Shown here piece after piece: positions 27,851-35,877 of a DNA stretch of 64,000 nt (position 1 is the stretch's first letter; the number at the start of each line of letters is the position of its first letter). The notes under the pieces were generated by a model. It had not been told where the DNA came from and ran no database searches. It saw only the letters and a list, made by a program, of their open reading frames with translations. The DNA comes from Halobellus limi (GTDB lineage: Archaea > Halobacteriota > Halobacteria > Halobacteriales > Haloferacaceae), in the NCBI RefSeq assembly GCF_004799685.1, contig NZ_CP031312.1, positions 310,001 to 374,000 of the forward strand, written 5' to 3'. Made by a program: the position numbers and the translations under genes.

Positions 27851-28303
27851 ATGGTCGTCGGTATCCGTGACCACGGCGCAACTGTCGATGGAATGGACGA
27901 CACGAAGGCGATAAACCGGGCCATCGCCCCCGCTGCCCCGAACGGGACGGTGTACCTCCACGAGGACGACGTCCTCATCGGGGAGTATGACCGGGTTCCT
28001 ATCCGTCTCACGGAGGATCAGGGCGGATTGACCTTCTAACGCCGGCCCGGCGAAGACGAGACTTCTGGAGGTCAGCGGCCAGACGGACGCCCACCTCGGT
28101 ATCTGCGTCAAGCCGTCGTCCGGTACGGCTGTCTCGGGGCTTCGGTCAAGAACTTACGGCAGATACGTCCAGCCCGAAGCGGAGGTGGTCAACTGGCACG
28201 CCCCGCTGTCCCGCTCGACGAGAACTTCGGGAAGACCGAAGGCGACGTACTGAAACTGGACCGCGACTGGAGCAGTTGGCGTAGCGCGGCCGACTCCGCC
28301 TGA
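27851..28303 (+). pseudogene. Decayed right-handed beta-helix (pectate-lyase-like) gene
   Basis: Three consecutive frames rebuild the N-terminal part of a beta-helix protein. Frame 1 (27851-28036) reads IRDHGATVDGMDDTKAINRA and APNGTVYLHEDDVLIG. After a frameshift, 28040-~28210 reads GAGPAKTRLLEVSGQ and then VVNWHAPLSR. A second shift gives a short tail ending TGA 28301-28303 (GDVLKLDRDWSSW...). These match in order the paralogue at 53517 (LEDHGGVADGETDDTEA, APDGTVRLPEGEILIG, GEGPGSTRLKMAPG). The rest of the helix is deleted. The frameshifts and truncation argue against function. Confidence 0.75.
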
Positions 28304-28356
28304 TACCGATTTCCGATCCGTTTTCGATCCGACGCCGTCGCCGGTTTCGAATCTGC

Positions 28357-29664
28357 TCACGCTGCTTCTGGCACCGGACGCTTCTCGACGACGTGCGTCC
28401 GGATGAACCGCTCGTATTCGTCGAGTATCGGGCCGGGCGCGAAGTTTTCCGCCCGACCTCTGAGAACCGCGGCAGAAAGGGGATCCGCGAGTGTCTGGAC
28501 GACAGCGTCGGCGAGTCCGTCCACGTCGCCGACTGCCGCCAAACGTCCGTACTCGCCGTCGGCGAGTATCTCGCGGGGCCCGCTGGGGCAGTCCGTCGCC
28601 ACTACGGGGCACCCGCAGGCGAGCGCTTCGATGATGACCGTCGGGAGTCCTTCGTACCGCGAGGTGAGGAGGAAGGTCCCGGCCTTGTGCATAAATCGGT
28701 AGGGGTTCTCGACATACCCCGGGATCGACACCACGTCTTCGATACCGAGTTCGGCGGCCAGAGATTGGAGCGCCTCGAGCTGGGACCCCTTCCCGGCCAC
28801 GACACCCCTCGTGTCGGGATTCCGCTCCTGGACGCGCGCGAACGTCCTGAGCCACGTCTCGAGGTCCTTCTGCCGTTCGAGCCGTCCAACGAACAGCACG
28901 ACGTCGACGTCGTCGTCCTCAATCCACTCGTGATCGACCGGTTGGTTCGCTCGTTCCCGAATCGACTCGATTTCGACGGGATTGTGCAGGACGCTGACCC
29001 GGTCGGGGTCGAGGTCCATCTTCTCTATGAGGCTGTCTGCGACGCCCCGAGAGACGCCGATGATGCCGTCAGCCGTCGGGAAGAGCGCTGTCGCCAAGCG
29101 CCTGAGCGCTTCGGACTTCAGCGTCACATCGTTGGACTCGCCGAACGCGCAGTGCTTCGTCGGGAAGACGGCCGTCTCGACGTCCACCAATCGGCGGGCG
29201 GCGAGGCAGGTGACGCTCGCGTGCGTCATCTGCGGGAAGATGGCCGCCGGTTCGACCCGACGGAGGTAGCGCGCGAGAGCGGGGACGTGCGCCGCGATAC
29301 CCACCACCGGCAATCGGGTCGATCCAAGTATCGTTACCCTCACCTCGTCGGACACCTTAGGCAGCAGTTCACCCGTGGCGTGCGAGATGATCAGTTCGAC
29401 GTCTTGGCCGCGTGCCGCGAGACCGTTGACGATGTCGACGGTCACCTGCTCTGCGCCCCCCACCGAGAGGGTCGGGATATAAAAGGCCAGTCGGGGTCGG
29501 TCCCTCGTGCCGTCCTGCCGCGAGTGCTCCGGGCCGGTCACGCCGTTCGCGTTCTCCGTCGCCCGCGGGCTCCCACCGGACGCTCTCGCGGTCCAATCGA
29601 GGATTCGGTTCGCGAGTCCCCGAGGCGTTCTACCATCCCGGAAGCCGTTCGAAGGCGAATTCAT
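28357..29664 (-). CDS. Glycosyltransferase, GT4 family
   Basis: A 435-residue GT-B enzyme with a disordered N-terminus (~1-58). The acceptor domain begins LAFYIPTLSVGGAEQVTVDI, and the donor domain has LFVGRLERQKDLETWL (~260) and the E-x7-E motif in SRYEGLPTVIIEALACG. A Cys-rich GCPVVATDCPSGP segment follows. It is a retaining transferase with unknown donor. A box (tactaacaatg) ~33 bp before ATG 29664 fits a leaderless mRNA. Confidence 0.9.
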   Translation of the reverse strand: MNSPSNGFRDGRTPRGLANRILDWTARASGGSPRATENANGVTGPEHSRQDGTRDRPRLAFYIPTLSVGGAEQVTVDIVNGLAARGQDVELIISHATGELLPKVSDEVRVTILGSTRLPVVGIAAHVPALARYLRRVEPAAIFPQMTHASVTCLAARRLVDVETAVFPTKHCAFGESNDVTLKSEALRRLATALFPTADGIIGVSRGVADSLIEKMDLDPDRVSVLHNPVEIESIRERANQPVDHEWIEDDDVDVVLFVGRLERQKDLETWLRTFARVQERNPDTRGVVAGKGSQLEALQSLAAELGIEDVVSIPGYVENPYRFMHKAGTFLLTSRYEGLPTVIIEALACGCPVVATDCPSGPREILADGEYGRLAAVGDVDGLADAVVQTLADPLSAAVLRGRAENFAPGPILDEYERFIRTHVVEKRPVPEAA

Positions 29665-29884
29665 TAGGTTCCCGTACTGTGTTCTATGTCATTGTTAGTA
29701 GGAAGCTACGTGCTGCTGACGCCGTCGCGCCCGTTCGGTATCGTCGTCGGGATGCTGGTCATCAGTCGGAATCAGTTGCGGTGCGCTATGACGTCGGCTG
29801 ACGCTCGATGAGCCGCTCTGGAGCGAGAAATCTGTACCGCGACTGATGACGTACCCGACCTCGCCCCACCTGTCTTGCCGACGC

Positions 29885-30361
29885 TCACCGGCGCTCCCCT
29901 TTCGAAGCGATGGAACGGCGTACCTTGTCGCCGTCGATCGTGACGGCGGCATTGCCATCAACCTGCAGGTCGCGGAGTTCACCGCTGAATCGATACCGCC
30001 GCTCGCCGGTCGTGATCGCTCCTTCTGCCGTGCACTCGGAGATGCGGGCCTCGGCGTCCCGACTCGCGTCCGCACCGGGCGTCAGTTCCCCGTCGACGGT
30101 AAGTTTGTACGTCGATGCGGTCCCCGAGCCGCTGATCCGCAGGCGATGCCCGTCGTCGTCGCTCCCGACGGCGGCCGCTACGGCCGTCGGAACGGCCCCA
30201 GCAGCGGAGAGGACCGCTGCGACCACCGTGCCGCCGAGACGGAGGTACGTTCGGCGTTCCAGAGTGCGCCCGCTGGCTCCTCGCGCCGCGGGCGGATCGC
30301 TCCCGTTTGATTCCCCTTCGGTTTCGTCGGACTTTCGATCGTGTGCCAGCTTGCGTGCCAT
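29885..30361 (-). CDS. Tat-exported haloarchaeal protein of unknown function
   Basis: A 158-residue protein with a twin-arginine signal (ERRTYLRLGGTVVAAVLSAAG, ~35-55). The short beta-rich domain (RISGSGTASTYKLTVDGEL, then YRFSGELRDLQVDGNAAVTIDG) recurs in secreted haloarchaeal proteins, often attached to polysaccharide-active enzymes. Exported to the cell surface or medium. No enzymatic motif is seen. The promoter box (acttattgcg) lies ~33 bp upstream. Confidence 0.75.
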   Translation of the reverse strand: MARKLAHDRKSDETEGESNGSDPPAARGASGRTLERRTYLRLGGTVVAAVLSAAGAVPTAVAAAVGSDDDGHRLRISGSGTASTYKLTVDGELTPGADASRDAEARISECTAEGAITTGERRYRFSGELRDLQVDGNAAVTIDGDKVRRSIASKGERR

Positions 30362-30510
30362 GCGAGCGTTAATGCGACATTAATCGCAATAAGTATTTGG
30401 AAATTTACACGTTCATCCACTGGTGAATGTCTCTCAGCTCGATACGTTCGTCGGCGGTCCCCCGCTTCCGCGGGCGGTGTGGTCGACTGCTGCGCGGGTG
30501 CCGTCTCTTG

Positions 30511-31668
30511 TTACTGCGTGGGTGTCGTCTCCGCGTGCTCTCTCAGCCCGCCGAGCTGTCCGGCCTCGTACATCTCTTCGAGCGGATTCCCCTCGACGTC
30601 GAGCGGGAGATGAACGCGGCCGCGCCGTCGGGCGGACTCCCAGCTGGCGAAGATCAGCTCCGTTCCGCGGAGGACCCGGCGACCCGAAAAGAGGGGCTCG
30701 GTCTCGCGCTGGAGAGAGGAGACGAGATGTTCGATCGCTCGTTCGTAGTGGTTCGGGGGCGGTGTGGGCGACGGGGCTCCGGGTATCAGACTCGCAACCT
30801 CGTCGAGTCCGCGATGGAGGAGGCCAGGCGTCGGCCCGTAGACGTTCTCGTCGGTGTCGATCTCCGTCCACTCCCCGTCCGTACGGATTCGGAGCGGCGT
30901 CCCGTCCTCGGACTGAATCTCGATCACGCCGTCCTCCCCGACGATTCGGAGGTACGCGTCGACGACGGTTTCGCCGTCCTCCGCCGTCGACGCGAATCCG
31001 ATGGTTCCGTCGGCGTACCGCCACCGGGCGATGGCTCGCGTCTCGTTGAGCGCCCCGAACCATCGGTTCTCGTGAGAGCAATCGATCCCGGCCAGCACCC
31101 ACTCGGCGCGCGCGCCGCCGACGAAGTAATCACAGAGATCGAAGAGGTGCGACCCGGCGTCGAAGAGGTTGACCTCCGACCACTCCAGGCGTTTGAGACC
31201 GCCGATCTCGCCGCCTTTCAGGAGCCCCTTGGCGCGTTGCACGGGCTCGGACAGCCGTCGCTGGTGGTCGATCGTCAACTGGACGCCCTCGGCGTCACAC
31301 GTCGAGACCATCCGGCGGCAGTCGCCCCACGTGGTCGCCATCGGCTTCTCGCAGTGGACGGCGTCGACGGAGGGGGTCTCGGCACTGTCGACGACCAGGT
31401 CGGCGTGGACCGCCGGGGGGACACAGACGCTCACGATGTCCGGTTCGACGGCTTCGAGCATCGCCTCATGGTCCTCGTAGACCGCCGTGAGGTCGTGGTG
31501 GTCGGCGAACGCCTGGGCGTTCTCGGGGACGATGTCCGCGCAGGCGACGAGCGAACAGGAATCGAGCCGCTGGTAGCCGGCGGCGTGTCGGTACGCCATC
31601 GCGTATCCGCCACGGTCTTGGGTCTCGGGATCCGGTCCGGTCCCGATTATCGCGACACGGTAGGTCAT
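30511..31668 (-). CDS. Gfo/Idh/MocA family sugar dehydrogenase
   Basis: A 385-residue NAD(P)-dependent oxidoreductase. The N-terminal Rossmann fold starts VAIIGTGPDPETQDRGG, the conserved EKP motif is HCEKPMATTWGDCRRM (~95), and the C-terminal alpha/beta domain carries DAGSHLFDLCDYF. It probably oxidises or reduces a sugar or sugar nucleotide. ATG 31666-31668 is supported by a box at 31694-31703 (gtatactatt on the minus strand), ~31 bp upstream. The upstream in-frame extension is not coding-like. Confidence 0.9.
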   Translation of the reverse strand: MTYRVAIIGTGPDPETQDRGGYAMAYRHAAGYQRLDSCSLVACADIVPENAQAFADHHDLTAVYEDHEAMLEAVEPDIVSVCVPPAVHADLVVDSAETPSVDAVHCEKPMATTWGDCRRMVSTCDAEGVQLTIDHQRRLSEPVQRAKGLLKGGEIGGLKRLEWSEVNLFDAGSHLFDLCDYFVGGARAEWVLAGIDCSHENRWFGALNETRAIARWRYADGTIGFASTAEDGETVVDAYLRIVGEDGVIEIQSEDGTPLRIRTDGEWTEIDTDENVYGPTPGLLHRGLDEVASLIPGAPSPTPPPNHYERAIEHLVSSLQRETEPLFSGRRVLRGTELIFASWESARRRGRVHLPLDVEGNPLEEMYEAGQLGGLREHAETTPTQ

Positions 31669-32152
31669 CGTCGGATGCTCTTCGGGTCGAAAGAATAGTA
31701 TACGTCTGCTAACGCTCCGGCGTCGCGACCGCGCCCCGGTCGAGGGGAAAACGGACGACGTCTCCCTGCTCACGTTCGCGGTGTGACATCCGCGGCGGTG
31801 GCGTTCTCTCACGGCCCACGACTGCGCGCGGCCCGGAAGCGACCACGGGTGAGGTTTCTCTCCCGTTAACGCCGGAACGCTTCCGATACCGTCGCTTTAC
31901 TCGATCTAACGCCGGTTGAACGGTCGCGCGGCTCCCGCTCGTCTGTCGGAACCCTGCTACGACGACTCGGGTCACGCTCCGATCGGGGGCTTGCGGGCGT
32001 TAATCGGCTCCTACCTTCTCCAAAGTGCCGTACGCCTTCCGGTTCTCGGGGCACTCTGCTGACCCCCTTCTCAGTGTGTGAGAACATCTCTCAATTGTTG
32101 CTCAGCCATTAAGTTCGTTATATCTATAGTAGTAGGATGATTAAGGGGTTCT
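31669..32152. promoter_or_regulatory. Divergent region between Gfo/Idh/MocA and DUF7344 genes
   Basis: Two promoter boxes are clear: 31694-31703 for the dehydrogenase (minus) and gttatatctatag at 32116-32129 for the DUF7344 gene (plus), each ~31 bp from its ATG. A short hyphenated palindrome, gagaacatctctc, lies at 32080-32092, about 35 bp upstream of the plus-strand box, and could be an operator. The ~380 bp between shows no credible gene. Confidence 0.5.
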
Positions 32153-32776
32153 ATGAGCGCGGGAAAATCGGGGTCAATCGATGAGGGCTCGCTCGCTCGA
32201 ACAGGAAACTCGACGGACGGGGGAGAAACGGACGTCGACGACGATTCCAACTTGGAGATGATCGGCCAGGCCTCCCGGTCGAACGGTTCGAGTCTGGATA
32301 AAGGCGAGATTTTCGACTTGTTGAAAAACAGCCGTCGGCGGAGTACGATTCGATATCTCAGAGAGCACGGGGGCAACGCGGAACTGAAAGACATCGCCGA
32401 ACACATCGCGGCCGAGGAGAACGACACGACGGTCAGACAGCTCTCCTCCGATCAGCGAAAGCGCGTGTACATCGGTCTGTACCAGTGTCACCTCCCGAAG
32501 ATGGACAAACTCGGCGTCGTCGAGTACGACAAGAACCGCGGAACGATCGAACTCCAGGACTCGGTGGCCCAATTGCTTCAGTACATCGAACCGGTAGAGG
32601 AAGACGAGGGCCTGGAGTGGAGCTGGACGGTTCCGGCGGTCGCCGCGTTTCTCGTCGTCGTCGTCTCTCTGGGCACGTTCGGCGTCGGTCCGCTCTCGGC
32701 GGTGCCGCCGACGGGGTGGACGCTCGTGAGCGTCGCCGGGATCGCTTTCATCGTCGGGATCCAGTACCTGCAGTGA
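32153..32776 (+). CDS. DUF7344 winged-helix protein with C-terminal membrane helices
   Basis: A 207-residue protein. After an acidic tail (~1-50), a winged HTH (~52-120: FDLLKNSRRRSTIRYLREHGG, RKRVYIGLYQCHLPKMDKLGVVEYD) is followed by two hydrophobic helices (~160-178 and ~188-205). This is the DUF7344 layout, a membrane-anchored DNA-binding regulator. The leaderless start is supported by the box at 32116-32129. A second DUF7344 protein lies 246 bp away in convergent orientation. Confidence 0.85.
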   Translation: MSAGKSGSIDEGSLARTGNSTDGGETDVDDDSNLEMIGQASRSNGSSLDKGEIFDLLKNSRRRSTIRYLREHGGNAELKDIAEHIAAEENDTTVRQLSSDQRKRVYIGLYQCHLPKMDKLGVVEYDKNRGTIELQDSVAQLLQYIEPVEEDEGLEWSWTVPAVAAFLVVVVSLGTFGVGPLSAVPPTGWTLVSVAGIAFIVGIQYLQ

Positions 32777-32940
32777 CGCGCGCGCGGGCGTTCGTCGGTC
32801 GTCGCGTTCGTGACTGATCGCGTTCTTCGTTCGCGACTGTTCGCGTACTCCTTGCCATCCGATCGCGCGACGGTCCCCGATCGAGCGACGTTTTGCGCGC
32901 CGTCAGGACCGTCGGACCACCGGTCGCGCGCTTACGCTTC

Positions 32941-33022
32941 ATACTGAGTACTCTCACTTTTCACCGCCGAGCGCCGTACACGGGGGTGGCGCTCGGCGGG
33001 AAGAGACGAGAGTACTCAGTAT
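32941..33022. repeat. 82-bp palindromic element, copy A
   Basis: Perfect 15-bp terminal inverted repeats (ATACTGAGTACTCTC at 32941-32955, its complement at 33008-33022) enclose a second inverted pair (ccgccgagcgcc at 32964-32975 and ggcgctcggcgg at 32988-32999). It can fold into a long two-part hairpin. The right end supplies the first base of the neighbouring DUF7344 stop codon triplet. Copy B at 34247-34327 shares termini, arms and spacing, so this is a dispersed repeat, perhaps a MITE or a bidirectional terminator. Confidence 0.85.
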
Positions 33023-33543
33023 CAGTCGTTGATGAGGTGTTCGAGAAACGAGTACTCTCTCGCTTTGACCCGCGTCTCGTAGTACTGATACAGCGCCAGT
33101 GCCAGGACGGCTCCCGCGAACAGCAGGCTGGCCCCCGGCGGCAGCGCCCCGACGATCTGCCCGACCGCGAGGAGTCCACCGAGAAGCGCGAGCCCCCCGT
33201 AGTACGACGCCCACTGTCGGTCGGGGCCGACGTCGTGATTCAGAACGCGGGCGATCTCCTCGACGCGGTCCGTCAACGAGACCGACTTGTCGTCGCTGTC
33301 GTACTCCACGATCCCGACCTCCTCGAGTTTCGGGACGTGCGTCTGATACAACGAGATGTAGAACCGCTTTACTACGTCGTCTTCGACCGATTCACCCGTC
33401 TCGTCGACTGCCGTGTCCCGAGCGAGCGTTCGAAGGTCGGCAGCTCCGCCACGCCGGTGGAGGTGATACAGTATCCGCCGGCGTCGCGAACTGCTCAGCA
33501 CCTCGAATACCTCGTCCTTTGTGAGTTCCTCCGTCGTGTTCAT
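33022..33543 (-). CDS. DUF7344 winged-helix protein with C-terminal membrane helices
   Basis: A 173-residue paralogue of the neighbouring DUF7344 protein. The HTH spans ~10-95 (FEVLSSSRRRRILYHLHRRGG, FYISLYQTHVPKLEEVGIVEYDS) and two helices lie at ~118-150. The C-terminus (YSFLEHLIND) abuts palindromic element A. The two DUF7344 genes may be products of a duplication or antagonistic regulators; the sequence does not say which. Confidence 0.85.
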   Translation of the reverse strand: MNTTEELTKDEVFEVLSSSRRRRILYHLHRRGGAADLRTLARDTAVDETGESVEDDVVKRFYISLYQTHVPKLEEVGIVEYDSDDKSVSLTDRVEEIARVLNHDVGPDRQWASYYGGLALLGGLLAVGQIVGALPPGASLLFAGAVLALALYQYYETRVKAREYSFLEHLIND

Positions 33544-33939
33544 AACATAGTCTCGTTATCCAACAGCGGTTTGCTCGCCTCCTCCGTGGCAGTGCGATCC
33601 GAATACACACACATTGGGCTTCATTCAATTTGTTATCACGTCCATACCGCGAATATGCTCCGACTGATCGACGACGGAGCGGACGGTCGGCCTCGTTCGC
33701 CGCTGCGTCGCGACTCGGCCGCCCCGACGATCCGTTCGACGTCCGGCGGCGACGACAACGTCCGTACGTCGTCGCCACGTCGCTCGAACGTCGATCGGAC
33801 GACGGACGGGATACCGCCGCGGCGGTGGCTGCGACCGTTCCTCGCTCCTCCGCGGGAACCGACCGCGCGCGCCGACTGGCGGCCTGTTGAGGGCGTTTAG
33901 CTCTCCATAACAAAACGCTCGCGGGGGTAGCACAAGAGT
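33544..33939. promoter_or_regulatory. Divergent region between DUF7344 and PadR genes
   Basis: It contains a minus-strand AT-rich motif (gtgataacaaatt, plus-strand 33627-33639) and a plus-strand box ccataacaaaac at 33905-33916, ~30 bp before the PadR ATG. Both share ATAACAAA. The Arg-rich frames in between are not coding-like. Confidence 0.45.
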
Positions 33940-34224
33940 ATGTCAGAGCCGCTCTTCGAGCTCACCAGTTTTCAACGGGACCTGCTGTACGTGATCACGG
34001 GGCTATCCAACCCCTCGGGGCAGGAGATCAAGACCGAACTCCAGACGGTGATCGGTGAGATCACCCACGGTCGCCTGTATCCGAACCTGGATACGCTCGT
34101 GAACAAGGGCTACGTGGAGAAGGGACAGAGCGACCGACGCACGAACGTGTACGAGATCACGGAGAAGGGAACCGAGAGTCTCAGACGACGACGCGAGTGG
34201 GAAGACCAGTACGTGAACCTGTAG
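33940..34224 (+). CDS. PadR family transcriptional regulator
   Basis: A 94-residue winged-helix PadR protein: FQRDLLYVITGLSNPSGQEI, then GRLYPNLDTLVNKGYVEKG and the wing DRRTNVYEITEKG. It has only the DNA-binding domain without a long C-terminal dimerisation helix, a common short haloarchaeal form. The leaderless start is supported by the box at 33905-33916. The target is unknown; it sits between two palindromic repeats and upstream of wecBC. Confidence 0.9.
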   Translation: MSEPLFELTSFQRDLLYVITGLSNPSGQEIKTELQTVIGEITHGRLYPNLDTLVNKGYVEKGQSDRRTNVYEITEKGTESLRRRREWEDQYVNL

Positions 34225-34246
34225 TCGCGAGCGGATCGGTCCCCTC

Positions 34247-34327
34247 ATACTGGTTACTCTCACGTTTCACCCCCGAGCGCACCCCCGTTGCCGGCGCTCG
34301 GCGGCAAGAGACGAGAATAATCAGTAT
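34247..34327. repeat. 81-bp palindromic element, copy B
   Basis: It starts ATACTGGTTACTCTCACG and ends gacgagaataatcagtat. An inner inverted pair (cgagcgc / gcgctcg) occupies the same position as in copy A. The arms are less perfect than in copy A and the loop differs, as expected for a diverging dispersed repeat. It lies 22 bp after the PadR stop. Confidence 0.8.
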
Positions 34328-34598
34328 CGGCGGGCGTCGGCGCGACTGCGTTTTTGATACGACTGCGTTTTTGCCACGACCTGCTTTCGGTGCGCCCGAA
34401 CCGGGTGCCGACTCGTCGTTTTCCTCCCGCAGTAAGTGTCGTGTTAATCAAACGGAAACCTGTCATCGGCGGCAAATAACGGCTCCTGGCCCCGAATGAG
34501 CCGCCCCGCTCTTCGATCGTTCCGAGACCGGCGACCCCTCCCCGGGTGCGGCACTGAGGCAGTGTATAACAAAACCCACATAGAGCGGTTGTACGGGT

Positions 34599-34664
34599 AT
34601 GTCCGGTCGCGTCGCCGGCGACTGCGGCCCGACGCGCCGGACCCCAACGGAAGATCCTATATGA
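34599..34664 (+). promoter_or_regulatory. First leader mini-ORF upstream of GT2-wecB-wecC
   Basis: ATG 34599-34601 is ~30 bp after the box at 34563-34575. The 21-codon frame (MSGRVAGDCGPTRRTPTEDP...) ends at TGA 34662-34664, overlapping the ATG of a second mini-ORF (34661-34663). It forms a two-step coupled leader to the GT2 gene. Confidence 0.4.
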
Positions 34665-34759
34665 GCGTACTCACCATCCAGACAGACCGCCTGTTCAGAC
34701 GTCCACACGGGGACCGGACGCCGGGGGCACTTGCGGCGCTACGCGAGGTCGCACCCTGA
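34661..34759 (+). promoter_or_regulatory. Second leader mini-ORF upstream of GT2-wecB-wecC
   Basis: A 32-codon frame (MSVLTIQTDRLFRRPHGD...) starts inside the stop of the first leader (ATGA) and ends at TGA 34757-34759, two bases before the GT2 ATG at 34762. The spacing allows termination-reinitiation. No domain is visible. Confidence 0.4.
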
Positions 34760-34761
34760 CG

Positions 34762-35877
34762 ATGTACGACGGACAGACTATCGGCGTCGTCGTTCCGGCG
34801 CACAACGAGGCGGGTCACGTCGGCACGGTGATCGAGACGATGCCCGCGTACGTCGACCGGATATACGCCGTCGACGACGCCTCGACGGACGGCACCTGGG
34901 ACGAAATGCGGGCGTCTGCCCGACGCGTCAACGCCGGAACGGCGGCGGCCCGCGGCGCCTCCAACGGCGACGCCGAGCGGGAACCGCGCGTCGTCACGGT
35001 CCGGCACGAGCGCAACCGCGGAGCGGGCGCGGCCGTCAAGACCGGCTACGCGTGCGCGCTCGAAGACGGGATGGACGTGACGGCCGTGATGGACGGCGAC
35101 GGACAGATGGACCCCTCGCGGCTCGACCGGATACTCGAGCCCGTCACGAGCGGCGACGCGACCTACTCGAAGGGCAACCGGCTCGCCTCCCGCGAGGATT
35201 ACGAGTCGATGTCCGCCTGGCGGCTCTTCGGGAACGTCTCGCTCACGCTGCTGACACGGATATCCAGCGGCTACTGGCGGCTCTCCGACCCACAGAACGG
35301 GTTCACGGCCATATCGAACGCCGGGCTCCGGACGATCGGGTTCGAACGCCTCTACGACCGGTACGGGTTCTTGAACCACGTCCTCTTCGCGCTCAACGTC
35401 AACCGGGAGCCCATCGCCGACGTCTCGCACCCGGCCGTCTACGGGGACGAAACGAGCGGCATCAACTACTGGACTTTCGTCCCGCGCGTTTCGTTCCTCC
35501 TGGGCAGGAGTTTCCTCGAACGGCTCGCGCGTTCCTACGTCGTCCGACGCTTCCACCCCCTCGTTATCTGTTACCTGCTCGGGGTGACCGTGGCGCTCAC
35601 CGGGGTCGCCGGCGGGCTGTACGCGTTGTCTTCACCCGCCGTCGATTCCTTCCTGGGCGGGATGGTCTCGGTCGCGGTCGGGGCGCTCGGCGGACTGCTG
35701 CTGGTGCTCGGGCTGTGGTTCGACGTCTCGGAGAACGAAGGCCTCGTCCGCAAGGTCAGCTATTCGCGGCGCCACGAGATCGAACACGTGGACGACGTCC
35801 CGGACGTCTCCTCGGGGTTCGAGGTGTACCAGGACGGCGGGACGACCGCCGCCTCGAGGGACGGTGATTCCGAATGA
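34762..35877 (+). CDS. Glycosyltransferase, GT2 family with C-terminal membrane helices
   Basis: A 371-residue GT-A enzyme. The nucleotide-binding start is GVVVPAHNEAGHVGTVIETM, the acidic metal motif is VMDGDGQMDPSRLD (~108-121), and a DPQNGFTAISN segment near 178 is typical of polyprenyl-phosphate sugar transferases. Two helices at ~268-325 anchor it in the membrane. It likely loads a sugar onto dolichyl phosphate or extends a lipid-linked glycan. An ATGA overlap links it to wecB. Confidence 0.88.
   Translation: MYDGQTIGVVVPAHNEAGHVGTVIETMPAYVDRIYAVDDASTDGTWDEMRASARRVNAGTAAARGASNGDAEREPRVVTVRHERNRGAGAAVKTGYACALEDGMDVTAVMDGDGQMDPSRLDRILEPVTSGDATYSKGNRLASREDYESMSAWRLFGNVSLTLLTRISSGYWRLSDPQNGFTAISNAGLRTIGFERLYDRYGFLNHVLFALNVNREPIADVSHPAVYGDETSGINYWTFVPRVSFLLGRSFLERLARSYVVRRFHPLVICYLLGVTVALTGVAGGLYALSSPAVDSFLGGMVSVAVGALGGLLLVLGLWFDVSENEGLVRKVSYSRRHEIEHVDDVPDVSSGFEVYQDGGTTAASRDGDSE

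Larger units (their letters stand above)
34225..34761. other. Intergenic region with palindromic element B and leader ORFs
   Basis: It contains palindromic element B (34247-34327), a T-rich stretch near 34345-34380 and a promoter box tgtataacaaaac at 34563-34575. The two short leader ORFs that run into the GT2 gene start at 34599. No other credible gene is present. Confidence 0.5.

Noticed and set aside
27666-27851. ORF ending in TGATG at the pseudogene start
   Set aside because: It needs a TTG start, shows no domain, and the downstream gene is itself decayed.
29688-29813. 41-codon ORF starting at ATG 29688 (MSLLVGSYVLL...)
   Set aside because: Hydrophobic start only; no promoter spacing, coupling or family support. 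It lies in the divergent gap next to the GT4 promoter.
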